Positions 1-12,938 of a DNA stretch of 64,000 bases are shown here, one piece after another. The notes beneath the pieces were generated by a model. It searched no databases. It saw only the letters and a program-made list of their open reading frames with translations, and was not told the origin of the DNA. A program made the translations under genes and the position numbers. The DNA comes from Euwallacea fornicatus (Eukaryota; Arthropoda; Insecta; Coleoptera; Curculionidae), in contig NC_089545.1 in assembly GCF_040115645.1 (NCBI RefSeq), positions 4,278,001 to 4,342,000 of the forward strand, written 5' to 3'. Positions within the stretch are counted from its first letter, which is position 1, and each line of letters starts with the position of its first letter.

Positions 1-3000
1 TAAAGACGATTCAAAATAAAGCAACCCGTTCGACTGTAGTCATATTTCAGCTTCACCCTATTCTCAATAATACAGCCAGTATCTGATATACTGTAATTAT
101 TATGCTTCATTTTATACGCAAAGTTTGGAGATAAAGTCACATTTGTAATAAAGCCCCGGGTAAACTTCACTACTTTAATGATTTGTGGCTAATTCAGTAT
201 ATCTCGCAGTGTTTTTAAAAGTTGCCTTTGAAAAGTCCTGAGCAAAGCTCATTCGGTTTTATTACAATGCTTTTTTGTGGTGTTTACAGACAGATTATTC
301 GGATATATTTTTAATCGGAGTAATATGGCCTTTTCCCCTTAGTTTGCTCAATTCATTATTCGAAACTTCATTATGCGAATTTTAGATCCATCCCTGAAAA
401 CGCTCCATTAATTTTTAGGGTTATTGTTTTACGATTAAGCGTTATTTAGGTCCGTGATTGCTGACTTTGAATTTAGTTGGCGAAATATGGGAGTTGTTTG
501 TTTAGACGCCCCTCCGTCAGAATAGTTCTCGAACAGTATAACTGGCTTAGATCGACAAACTTCACTCTAGCTGTAAGACATTGATTTAATTCCGTGACCC
601 TAATCAAACGACCAGATCCCACCCCTTCAAAAAAAATTCATCAGTTGGTCACAAGACACATTTCATCTCGAATAACATGGGCCGCAGAGGCTCTCATGGT
701 GAAAATTGGTGGAGCATCGCGGAGAGACTTGTATAGATAACTCATCAAGCATGATATTTACATGAAAATATTATGCTCTTTGTAGGTAACTATCATTTCG
801 GGTTCTCCCAGGATAAATAAGCAGATGTTGCTGAGAATCTCCTGGAACGTTTGGAGAAGCTCCTAGAATACATATCCAAGACGATTAAGAAAAAATTCGC
901 GAATAGGCAGTTTATGCGACCCTAAAAGATGAAGACTTTAATAGGAGACGACGCTGCCGATCCTTTCACGATCGTTCGGTGCTTGCATGTGTGCCATCTT
1001 CAACAATGAAAATCTCCGAAAAGTTTTCAAATTTCCATAGTTTAAATCCAATAGATGAGTACCTGGTTAATGCCTTAAAGTGGGTGACGCCATACTTTTA
1101 ACTTTCTCCGAACCAATAATTAGATACATATAAGTGTAGATTTTAATTAGATTTGGGGTATAAAATGTTATAAGTCTGAAAACTTTTACTGGCACAAAAC
1201 CTCAGTATATCACGATGGCTATCTTTATTTCGGTTCTGGGTGTCGCTATCAGCCGAAGGCAGCCTTCTTAGCGACGCCCTTGTACGCACGTACGTCGATA
1301 TAGTGACACTCACGCAATTTAAATTTAAAACCTCGAAACCTCTAATTTCGAGCCCTTTCATGGAATAAGAAATGCGAAAAATTTTATTTGAAGCATGAGA
1401 ATTTCTGCTACATATTTGTTTACGTTTTAATATATTTTCCTTCAGGAAAATGTAATTGACCCTAATTAATCATCCTCATTTGTGAATGATCAAATAAGAA
1501 AGTTATAAATACATACGTGCAACATAAAATTATGGGTAATTAATCGTTTATGTTGTGTGCCTAAACACCACCTGACCACACGCGTAATATTCCGGCTGAT
1601 AACGTACAGATTTTTTTTATAAAAAAAAAATTATTGTAATTTTCACCAACCAATACCCATGAATGATGGTGAACCATACGTAAAGCAGACGATCGCCTTA
1701 CAGGGACCGAATTTCGTAGCTGCCTCCCCCCCTTATCGATCTCATGTACTGCTGTATGCGTATAAATTCAAATATTTAAATAGACCTAAATTGAAAAGGA
1801 CTTTATGGCGCTGAAAACTGTAATAGAGGCTTAGAAGGCTTAATCCTCCTAGCTGATCCAGGCCTGTTCAAGAACACAAATCACCCTTAATTGCATCAAA
1901 GGGCTCTCCAGTTTTCCTAACTCATTTCACTGCTAAATCAAATTTATGGATAAAGTTAATTTCCTTGCAGACTTCATAGTGTTTAATTCCGGCGGCCATT
2001 ATTTGTTTTATTGCCCTTAGCCCGGATCTAAATAGGGCCTGCCACCAGCCAAATTGCTTTGGAAACTCCTGGACTAATATGACGATGGATAGTCGATTTA
2101 AGCCCATTCGGACGAGCATACGTCCATAATTGAACATAAAATATTCACCCCGTGATGCCTACGGGAAGGGTTAGCATCTCGAAGATTTGATAATAATTTA
2201 CAGACCAATAATAGCCGATAAAACAGTGAATTATTAAAGACCAAACACTGCAGTAATTGTGCCGGTTTAACGTTTAGCAGGGCCATAAACACCATTGCAA
2301 ACAGAAGGCGCTGTGAACCGGTTCCCGCAGTGTATACTCTGCACTTATTCTCTAAGGCCATTGTGTAGAGATGACACATGATCTACAACTTAACTTGGAA
2401 CAGTCAACATTCCTATTAGCTCGAATAATATTGGGTTTCTAACGGCCTTAAATAGGTTTAATATATCGTCCAATCCCTATTGCCGGAGACGATAAACTTG
2501 GTAACATTCGGTTTGGAACAATTTTGCCACTGGCAATAATTACTACATTAAATATACTCCCATATTCATTTAACACAGATAATGATTGCAACAAACTAAA
2601 TTGTTTCTTTGCTCATCTGCAAATTTATTTTGAATTATTTGAAAAAAACGAAATTTTTGCATTTTTTTCTAATTACGGCCCTGGGTAATTTTATTTTTTG
2701 TATTAAAATCTTTTACAATTCATTGATTTTTTTCATTGATCCAGTGGCCTAGATCACTTGGGCTAGTGGATCCATATTAAAAATTTACTGTTTATAATTT
2801 GAATCTTTGCATGTGCGTCATACATACGAATCGTCAGCATCAAATCAATTCAGGATCAACGGAAAGTATAACCAGTGACGTCTCAAAAATTTTATGTTTT
2901 TGGTTTGAAATTAAAAAAAAACTGATATACAAAGGCAGGTAAAGAACGAGGAGGTGAAGAACTATTGGGTTAAGAAGTAAACAACAAAAACAAAAGCAAT

Positions 3001-3534
3001 CACAAAAACTGTTTATAGTCACACGGACCATGGAAAAATCATTAACAAATATTATCATTCCTTTCACGCTTGTAACAAATAACCTACTCAAAGATATGTG
3101 TTCATACCACCATCTTTACTCAAACCATATACACGGCCATTCTCTATTTTGACCCGTTAGTCTAGTCTATAGAAGACATTCATACTACATCTCTATCTTT
3201 GTTATTTGAATATTACGTGTTCCCTATACAATCTAGACACGTACATGCTACCTAATTCGATGTACACGTAAAAATCCAAACTACAAACTATACGTTAGAA
3301 CTACACAATAAAACGTCGCCATATTACCAAAATCGCTGTGACCATTTTCATACGTGCATGCTCGGTAATTAACCGCCTCTTGTACATAAAGGAGCAAAAG
3401 CCCGACGTGTATACAGAGTCACTCATGTAGTAAATAAATGTATTTTTCCATTTTTTTTTGGAACCCCATGTATATTGTGACGTTTTTGGGGTCTTTGAGA
3501 AATTCTGAACATATTTCATGCAACATATGCCTAA
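1..3534. other. No supported gene
   Basis: AT-rich DNA with short open frames on both strands that lack recognisable domains. Nothing further can be supported. Confidence 0.6.
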
Positions 3535-3660
3535 ACTCAGCAGAATTCGAAAAAAAATTAAATTAATAAAAATAACGATAGAACTATTAATACTTAAAAA
3601 ATAACAATATAAACTATTATAATTTAATGTATTAAATGTTCAAACTGTACTCTGCTGAGT
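3535..3660. repeat. Inverted repeat with AT-rich loop next to a transposase relic
   Basis: AACTCAGCAGAATTCGAA near 3,535 and its imperfect reverse near 3,638-3,661 (TTCAAACTGTACTCTGCTGA) enclose about 90 bp of A/T. The transposase relic starts about 40 bp to the right. It could be a hairpin or part of that element's end. Confidence 0.5.
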
Positions 3661-3699
3661 TCTTAACAGTGGGCAAGCCGCAATTCAAATTTGTCAAGA

Positions 3700-3825
3700 A
3701 CTTTTCCCATCACTTGAGGAGATACTTGTTGAGTTTCACAAAACCCGATAAAAAAAAGTCCGTAAGAGTGAGGTCAGGCGATCAAGCAGGTCACTTTAAT
3801 AGCCATATCGCGCCAATATTTCACT
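3700..3825 (-). pseudogene. DDE transposase fragment (same family as at 12.7 kb)
   Basis: The minus strand encodes SPDLTLTDFFLSGFVK followed by LNKYLL, the core SPDLTPLDFFLWGFVK signature of the family. The preceding codons (about 3,770-3,825) sit one frame off, in the position of the family's RWIGRGG block. Only about 40 codons are recognisable, with a frameshift, so it is a relic. A plus-strand open frame over the same bases is a shadow. Confidence 0.6.
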
Positions 3826-6800
3826 AACCGTTGAATTTAGAAACGGATATGTTAAATAAAGTATGATCAGAATTTCCCAAAAACTTCATAATATATATGG
3901 GATTTCATAACGAAAAAACGAAAAGGTACGTTTATATACTACATGGCTAACACTGCATACATATCTGTTACGTTAAAAAAAATGCACAACAAAAAACAAT
4001 ATTTGACGTAATCCAACATGTTCATTAAAAATATTTCCTTCAATTTTTAACGAATTTATGCGGTACTTTTGGTCCTCTATGTATATTCCGCAATTGTCAT
4101 CACTCACATTTACCACGGCTCCAGCGTCCGTAGTAACCTTCGCTAGATCATTTCATCCCTTATAAATTTTATAGTGCACAACATCGAAATAAACCATTAG
4201 CCGAGGGGTCAATCCTAGAAGCACAAAATACCGAGCGATAAAACTTTATGTATATTACATGTAGTTTCCCTAACGCTACGTCCATATCCAGCATGTTTAT
4301 TACGTCAAAATAGGATGGTCTGACAGCTATATGTACTAGTTTCTAATTAGAGGGTCAGCCCTCAAAGCCTCGGGTTGCGGATATGAAAGTGCCGATTAGG
4401 CCTCTGTGATGTCTATGCGCCCCTAGATGTATGAAAGAGATAAAGATTTGGCATCGATTAAAGTTTAATGTGTAAAAGCGTTGTAATATCGAACCAACCG
4501 TTTGTCAGCTAAATACAGGAGCACGTGCCACAGACACGTGTAGGAATCACACCCGGCCAATAAACAAGCGGAACACGGCATATCGGACAGATAAATTGAA
4601 TAACACTTGCGAATAAGCACCTACGGAGCGCTGGGCTATGACACATTATGATGGAAAGCAAATCTGAATACTTAGAAGGTTGATTTGAGGTTTAGAGATT
4701 TGTTGTAGTCATTTTTTTTTATATTTAAATTTCTGTCAGCAGTGCAGCGGATTAGGCGCTTTTTTGTAAGTATTGCTGCAAAAATTGAATCGCTAAAAAA
4801 ACTGTACTTTTCTAACTCTCCTGCATATACATGATTTTTTAAGACACAGATTCTAACAGAAATCAGCGCTAAAAATCAGTGAATTAAATAAAAAGTAAAT
4901 TTAAATCAAATTTTTTTGTATATTTTTCGAATGTCGTTCTATCTTTTCAACATACTGTATATTTAGTAAGAATATTTTTGAGCATCAATGGTTCAATGCG
5001 TCTTCCTTAATTGTCTCGAAACAGTTCAGGGCGCAACATTTAGGACGATTTTTTCAATAGGAGCGCTAAGGATTTCAATTTAATATATTTCACTGTTACG
5101 TAACTTGCCGTGTTACGTAACAAATAGAGTGATTACTTATGAAGAGGGTTTAGATGGAGTCTTTTAACTGACATTACCTACCCATGAACGCTCAAAATAA
5201 ATTTTATATTTTCTCTATTTTTGCTAAGAATGGAGTAGCAGACACGTTTGTAAGATGGTCCCAAGTTTCAATGGAACTTATGAAATGTCTCTGTACTACA
5301 GACCTTCCGTAATCACCCCTATGATGGAACACTAATGTCGACTTAGTGGTCATGTTACAGGTATAATACACGGATATCTTGGTAAGTTTATTTGAAACAA
5401 GCTTGTTTGGGCAACATTTGGGTTTTAGCATTGAGGTGTCTATCTATCAAAAGTCACAAGGTAAATCGCCTTCATAAATAATCACTACAGTTGTTAATTC
5501 GTATTATTGCTTATAGCTCCTTTGGAAAAAAACACAGCGAAATACGTAGATACGCGTTGAAATCCTTTGTATTCGCATTAAAATAAAAAGCACTCTATAT
5601 AATCAAGCCGTGCCACAACGATATCAATAGAGATCAATCGATTTGTTTAAAAATCTATATTTTATATTGGCGCCAATACGCAGTTCAAATTTCTGTTTTT
5701 AACTTTAGCTGCAATTGCAGAACTGAGTGCTTATAAATCATAAAAACGCACTGTATAATCCACGGTAAGAACATAACAGCACGGTTTTTAGAGGACTCAA
5801 GTTTTAGAGTTGAAAGTTCCAACTTTTAAACAACACCTGTACTAAAGGAGAAACTCTGTCAGCTTACAAATGGCCCTTATTGAGACATAAATGGGTTTAC
5901 AGTCCACGTAGCGTGCATTTGAAGAAGGACAACCATTGAATCAAAAGAAATAGTTTTATTGTGGTGTTTTTTTTTTTTAATTGAGACAAGGTGATTATCT
6001 GAAACCTCACAGTGGGTTGTGAAGATAGAATACACCTAATGGAGGCCGAGGAAGGTCCTTAGCTGGAGCTTTTAGCACTCCCGCAAACTTATGCATAAAC
6101 TTCTGTTTTGAAAACCAAAGTGGGAAAAATAGACACAGCAGCAATTATTTCTTCGGTAAGAGACTGCAAACGAAAATCAACCATGACTTGTAATACATGT
6201 TATATTTGGGACCAAAACTTTTTTCAAATTTGATATAAAAATATCACGACTGTGAAAAAATTAATTTGATGATGCCCGCTGGAAAACGGAACCGTGAACA
6301 AAAAAATTGCTTGTCACGTTTTTACGGTGGGTTAAAGTTAATTAGGTGCCTCCCGATTTACATCACATAAAATTTATAAGGAATTTGTATAATTTTCATT
6401 ACTATGCGTTAATTTTCCAGCATTCTTGCAGAGTTTTTGTTTCGTTTTTAGAAACGAATTTTTTGAATTTTTTCTCATAAATTGCCAAAAGAAATGAAAG
6501 AGCACTTTCAGGAGTGAGGGTATGGAGACGTTGTGCCAGAATGAAGCAAAAAATAGAGGGTGTCCTGTTTAAAACTATTTTACAATAATTTTTGTCCACC
6601 CTGTATACAGTCGTATATTGGAGAAAAAATGTTATTAAAACAATTGCTATTGACGATCAAACATCTCAGTGACATCAGATTAACAAACAAAAGAAAATCT
6701 CCCCAGTGTTGGCAGTTAGAATTAAAATCTCTCGCATTCAGTTTAATGGTTACACAAAATAAAGAAAATGTCCTCATTGCGAAATAAAACTAACAATAGT

Positions 6801-9523
6801 CGTATTTCCTCTGTAATGGGTCCAATATTCTTCGAAACCGCTTTACCTGAGAAGCGTTATTGTGAGTGACGAGAGATCCCCGGTCCAGAATGCGACACTA
6901 ACAGCTACGGCTGGATGAAGACTTACGAGATGTCGGTGGGTCGCAGGAATTCAGATGACTCTGATTAGCGTTTACGGGGTTTTATTGTTATTTTTAGTGG
7001 AGGTCGGCAAGAGGCAATTAGAAACGAGCAGGAATTACGATCTTTACCTGCTTCCCTATTCCACATTGTGAAACATGATCATGGTCTGAGGGAGACGTTT
7101 TGATGTTTTAATTTGTGGCAAGTTTGCTGTGGCCTGCTGTGGTAATAAGGAGATCTCCGTATGCGATTTGCCGTTTATTAGTCCATAACATCGTGCCATC
7201 TGCCGTGACCGTCTCGCGTAGATAGCTTGTCCGACCGAGCCATTAACACGTCCAATATCCATACGGCAACAAGACATAACCGAGATATGAATGACGTGAC
7301 TAAACCTAAACGGTTTTCTATTTCCTCGAGCTGGACATGGTTGGGATGGAAACTATTTCCTTGCGAAGCGAGGAAATTGTAAACCAAATATTTTAATGAT
7401 CGCTGACAGCGAAGTTTATTTTTGGTTTACGTAGTGTCTTTTGGAAACAAATTTGATAATACAGAGTGTCAAGTTGCGGGCTTTTGAGTTCATGGAAAAA
7501 ACTGAAAATTTCGAAAAGGTTTTCGTTCTTCCCTCAGCTTATATATTCTATTCAGTGCGACGGTTCAATGTTCAACAAACATCATACACTATATTTTTCC
7601 AATTTTGTCATAACAATTGTGCATCCTTTTAATTTATAAGATGATCTTGTCATCACATCTTTCCAGAAAATGAAGTTTTCTGTGTTATCTCTACACTCTG
7701 GATTATTTTGGCACGTCGCCAAAATTTTCAACGCCATGTTGGTTGAAAACAATTTCACATTTTGCGGCTTGGTAGTAATTCGCGTGGTTCACTAACACGT
7801 TCTTCAACTCCAAACTTCACAACTTTGCCCCAGTTTAACTGACTTCGTATCTTTCAGGCTTGCCGACAGCCGCATGGTTGATCGCTAGAAACAACACCAT
7901 GTATGCCATAAAAACAATAAATAAATTTATAAAAGTGAATGAACATTTGGTATTGTTAACCTCGGTGATGACGCGTCTGCACAGAGCAAGGACGTATCTA
8001 TAAACTTCTTGCGAGAGTTCTCTGACCTATTGGGTCTTCTTGATTGTAACCTGGGACGCCCTGTAAACTTGTAGAAATTTTTAAAACCTGTTCATAATCC
8101 ACTTCCAGTCAATAATCATTTTTTTCGCGTAAAAAAGTTCAATTCTGAAAAAATATATTTAATTACTAACACCGAGGAGTAATAAAGCGCAATGGCGAGA
8201 GAGAGGTCACCCTTGCATCCTCACTATTTAATGTTCCCGGAAATGTTACGGTGCTTTCAGGCAGCGCGAAACCGGATAATCCAAATCAGACTTTACGTCC
8301 GAAATTAAACGCAATTAGGACTTTAGACATTACAATCGGCCAATATTTTTATTAAAAAACCACATACAGAATAACGCGAGCAGTTATTAAGAGACGAACC
8401 GAACCGGACGTTACCGTATTTTATTTTTATTGAAATTGAGTTCCTGCAACGGCTGGTAGCAAGTCGAAACAGGCCGTTCGTCCGTCGGACTAATTAAACT
8501 ATATTGTATTGCCTTGTGCGGACTCCCATACGAACTAACAAGTAAATATGTTTAATATTCGGAATTCTCATCGGATTAATCCGGAACACGCAACCTGCTA
8601 CGGATTCTATGGCCGATTATGAAGAGAAACTGCTTTGCTAACGATTATCTCAGAAAAACTTTTATTATCCCCTCGTATATTGCTGCTTGGACAAACCTCG
8701 GTTAATTTTATACCATTTACATCCCTAAAGGCCAAATTATTAATGCGCTGTTAACTTTAACCTCAGCTAATCGGAGCTAATTTCCATAGAAACCAGGAAT
8801 CTGACCAATATCCAGGGTCTTTTTCGCAGTTTTCATGGCAATTGCTCTGCAATTGAAGTTCATACATATGTATGTATTTATAAATAAAAAAATAACTTGC
8901 AACGTGCAGTGCATATCTAATCATTTATTTGGTCTTATGGTGGTCAAAATGTAGTACTAACCTGAACGAGACTAATCTGTGGCGATACAAAGTCTAATCT
9001 AACTAGGCAGTATATATCGGGCAGGTCATGCATAAATCCCTTTCTCATTTGGCATAATCTACAGTAACGTCAGTTAACACCTCGACTTGCTAACATTTCC
9101 TGCCCCGATTGCAATAAAGCAGTGGTGCAGGTCCGTTAATCAATTTCCAGAATTATGGGACCGGACTGCGCCCCATTTTGATTGTTAAGAGATAGAATTC
9201 GGCTTGTGTTTGAATATTAGAAATATTTAAGAGAATTTTTTTCCGTGAATTTTGCAAAACTCTTGTCCTCAATCGGTTTGATTAATGGATTTCGTGAGCA
9301 GCTTCGGTGTTTGGTGAAGCTTGTAAGAAAATCTGTAACGACAAGATTGAGTTAAACTCAGTACGCATCCCAAACTACAAAATAAGTCTAAGACAATTTT
9401 CAAGTAGGTGGCCTTTTTGGTTTAAGTAAGTTTAGATCTATAGATATAGATTGTCCCGAATTGCAACTACAAATGATTAAAATTTTTCGACGAAAAACTA
9501 TTCTATTTTGCTACACAGCCTGT
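3826..9523. other. No supported gene; one lone transposon-type end
   Basis: Intergenic DNA. A lone CACCCTGTATA end lies at 6,598-6,608 without a clear partner. The possible element at 7,449-8,067 is listed separately. The stretch 8,200-9,200 has several G+C-richer patches that might be regulatory, but no motif can be named. Confidence 0.5.
7449..8067. repeat. Possible degenerate DNA element ends
   Basis: TACAGAGTGTCAAGTT at 7,460 and the reverse of the segment ending near 8,066 (TACAGGGCGTCCCAGGTT) are imperfect inverted repeats of about 18 bp. No further arm similarity was seen. The interval contains no supported gene. Confidence 0.3.
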
Positions 9524-10575
9524 CCCAGATAGAGAAGAACAGCTTAGGGTTCTCGGAAACTATAACAGATACAAAATTTTGACAGAATTCTAACAGAAGT
9601 CTACTAAGATCTAACAAAACTATACAGAATTTGTGGGTTTCGTTTTTGGCATCTTTTACATGGCTACAGTCAAAAGAATGTAAGTTTTACATTATTAAAA
9701 CACACTTTCGAAAAAATCATAGCAATGTTGCCAGTTTTCTTCTCAAATTCTTACTTTTGAAGATAAATTGTTAAACTTTTGTTTTTCATATAGGCACAAT
9801 ATCGAATATTTACACCTTTTAAAGCGTTAGAAAAGTTCTTTTTCATTGATGAATTACATTTAGTATTTTTCTTAGCAACCATGTTACCATGTTAGAACCA
9901 GTTACATATTGCCATTAAAACATTCTTTGATGACTCAGCTATGATTTTGAACTATAACAATGACACACAATAAATAAATAAATGCTATGGAAACGGTGAA
10001 AAGAACATATTTATGTTTAGAAAATAATGATAGTTTAATCGAATATGCGAATGAAATATTTAATGAATATGTAATGAAACTTCTATTCGATCCACATTTA
10101 GCCGTATTATTGCTACAAAAAACATAATTTAATTTAATTACTTTTTTCTTATTTTATATTGATGTCGGGAATAAGCATAAATAAATATAATTATACACAC
10201 ATCAAAAGAATTTAAGGTTTTCCAAATTTAAAATATTTGTGACAGTTCCAAAGCATTTATTTATTTATTGAGTACGATTGCTATAAGCGAAAATCATAGC
10301 ATGATTTATCAAAACATGTTTCTATTGCTATAACTTATAGACTCTCCGAAAAAAATACCAATGTAATACATGGCTTAAAAGGAAGCTTTCCGATAATTTT
10401 AAAAAGGCAAATATTCAATGTTGCGCATATATAAAAATCAAAAGTTTGATCATTTATCTCCAAAAGTAAAGAATTAACAAGAAAACTGGCTACACTACTA
10501 CGCAACTTGATCCTAATTGTATCTATTTCCATTTCCAAGATCCCCATGCTCTTTATCCTTATCTGCAAAAGACTA
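9524..10575. mobile_element. Foldback repeat, ~1 kb
   Basis: The segment 9,525-9,885 is matched in reverse complement by 10,335-10,570. The clearest match is GCCAGTTTTCTT followed by CTTACTTTTGAAGATAAAT at 9,730-9,780, against the reverse of 10,440-10,490. The outer parts (CAGATAGAGAAGAACAGC...) also match the reverse of about 10,540-10,570. Arms have diverged with indels. The interior is AT-rich and non-coding. The outer ends are not well defined. Confidence 0.7.
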
Positions 10576-10607
10576 TTTAGGATATAATCGAAAAATTATT
10601 TGTTATT

Positions 10608-10782
10608 GAAATACAAGGCGTCAAAATATGGATTTAAAAAAATCAAATTTATTAATTGCCTCCAAATCCAACACACATCGAAGAAGCACGCTTTTTGCAA
10701 TAAAAAACGTATTTTTAGTTTGACCAGAGGCGTCCATACTTGCATATCACTAGATATCTTTAAATGACACCCTGTATTTTTA
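10608..10782. repeat. Possible small MITE (~175 bp)
   Basis: The left end ATACAAGGCGTCAAAATATG and the right end, reversed (ATACAGGGTGTCATTTAAAG), are imperfect inverted repeats of about 25-30 bp. The right end has the intact TACAGGGTG terminus common to other elements in the window. The inner parts do not match clearly, so this is tentative. Confidence 0.35.
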
Positions 10783-12698
10783 AATATTAGCGATTTCCAC
10801 GTACATAACCTCGCTAAATTTGTAAAAAAAGTCTTGCCCTCCATAGCGTTGCTTAATTGCCTTAACTGCTAAAAGTTATCGAGTGCGGTCGCGACCATAA
10901 CTCAGGAAATATACGAGCTGATCTGAAACTACACATATAAATTTTGAAATGAAGTTCTGAATGGGCATCGGATCGCAATAATTGCACAAGTCCGCGAATA
11001 TATCATCGGACGATTGTATTAACGCGATATCTTCACTAACTCGGCTAAGAATCTCCGTGAGACGTCACCGAGTCGGCGATTTACGAGTCTTAACCCTTCC
11101 GAAAGGCTTAAGTTACGCGGCCCGATTATTGTCTCCAGTATCTGCATTTCCAAACCAATAAGCAGCTGTGTTCCCAACTAATAACTTCATCCCAACAATT
11201 ACATTAAATAACGTCTTAAGACTAAGCTTAGATTTTCTTGTCTAGGGAGTTTGAGGATTTATGTGCCGGAATGTTTTCAAAACTACGCAACGTTAATTTT
11301 TTTCTTTAGTTAACATTTCCAGCCATAATTTTCGGACAAGAAATGTGGACACTAAAATATGTTCGAGGTGACTCCATTATCGATTTATTTTAAATGCAAC
11401 ACCCTATATTGTATAACATTTTTTAATTTGCCGGCATGTTCGAGGAAAAATATATATGTATAGCATATACTATTCCGATTTTCAAATAGTTTTTAGGTAT
11501 TCACGTTTGAAATATCTCCTTGCACACTTTCAATAGCCGTAAATTGCAAACGGTTTAAATTTCACTTCCCAACACTTTTCTATTTCTAACTTTACAGCTG
11601 GGGTTATATAGCAAATAAGATAAAATAACAAATAACATAAAAATTTAGTTCGGTACTAATGTCATAAAAATTTATTTGGTGAAGGGTTATACAGCCTGAA
11701 TAAAATAATACTAAAATAAGTCTTCTAACATTTTATTTTATGTTGTCTGGTACTAATAAATACTTCTTCCTGAACTTGGGTCCCCTCAGGGGTCGCCCTT
11801 TTCACCCTCCCTTTGTAATCTATGCTGTCACGATACACACATCAAATTATGACTTGCAGGACAAAATATATATAAGCCAAACAGCATACATGTGGATCAG
11901 CACAAAACTATGCTAAAAATATATAAGTCCATCTGCAGCCCATTGTTAGACCGTGAATACATATTGGGGGTAAATGCAATGGAAAAAAGTAAACAATGCA
12001 GACCAATAACATAGGAAATTGCAATAAAACTGGTTACAAAGCACGCAACAAATTGCTATACGAATATACATACACGAGAAGAATAACTGATTGACTGCTA
12101 CAAATCAGGAAAGATGGAAAAACAGTCGCCACAACTGAACCATTCTGAACCCTCTCTGCTTTACGAGACAAACAGAACAATTCTGCTTTCTTTCTTCTTC
12201 AACCACTCTTAGAGCATTTCCAAATGTATTTTTTCCTTTTTTTTTGAATTTCATGAATGACTATTTACGTATACATGTCAGAATTTTTCTCATAAGGATA
12301 CACAGATCACGTGGTCGACAGCTTCTATCACTGGAAATGTACAAGATGTTTATTAAGTACTTGTACAATCTTTAATGAGTGAATCTTTGACAAATTTTAA
12401 AATAAAAACTTCATATCAACATAGGTCTGTATAGACTTGATTTTGGAGATAAGAAAGTAACTTTTTGTGTTTGTAATTTTATTATATTTCTATTCAATAA
12501 CATATCAATTTGACGAAATTCTGGACACTGGGAGTACTGGTGATGTTGCAGTTGAAGTTGAATTACTGAGAGTTTTGGAAAAATAAGCCAAAGAAGACAG
12601 TATTTGCCGTCATGTTTTATATTAAACTACCGGTTTAGTAATGACTATCACCAAATTAGTGCAAATTAGATAAAAATTAAAATTCGCAAATCTTAATT
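10783..12698. other. No supported gene
   Basis: Non-coding by eye. A patch around 11,030-11,150 is richer in G+C. Otherwise AT-rich with many stops in all frames. Confidence 0.5.
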
Positions 12699-12938
12699 CT
12701 GGACAAGAATTATCCTAACCATTGGATAGAAAGAGCGAGACGGCATATTCGGCCTTCCAGATCATCAGATTTGAATGCATTGGATTTTTTCTTGTGGTTA
12801 CTTAAACTAGTTTATAAAACTCCAGTCAAAAATGAAGAAGATCAACAACAAGAGAAGAAAAGCACAAGACATTTGAATCGCGTGCCATTATTAATCAGGC
12901 ACCACGTATGTTCGAAAAAGTTCGTAAATCAATGCTAA
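12699..12938 (+). pseudogene. DDE transposase fragment (Tc3-like / DUF4817-type element), C-terminal part
   Basis: An open frame without an ATG encodes a protein with YPNHWIERA, SRSSDLNALDFFLWLLK and LVYKTPVKNEED. This matches the C-terminal half of a DDE transposase family abundant in insects, whose signature is RWIGRGG...W..RSPDLTPLDFFLWG...VY.TPV...EDL. The usual RSPDLTPLD reads RSSDLNALD. The frame ends at a TAA after a His/Arg-rich stretch. No N-terminal domain or clear termini are seen, so it is a fragment. Confidence 0.7.
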
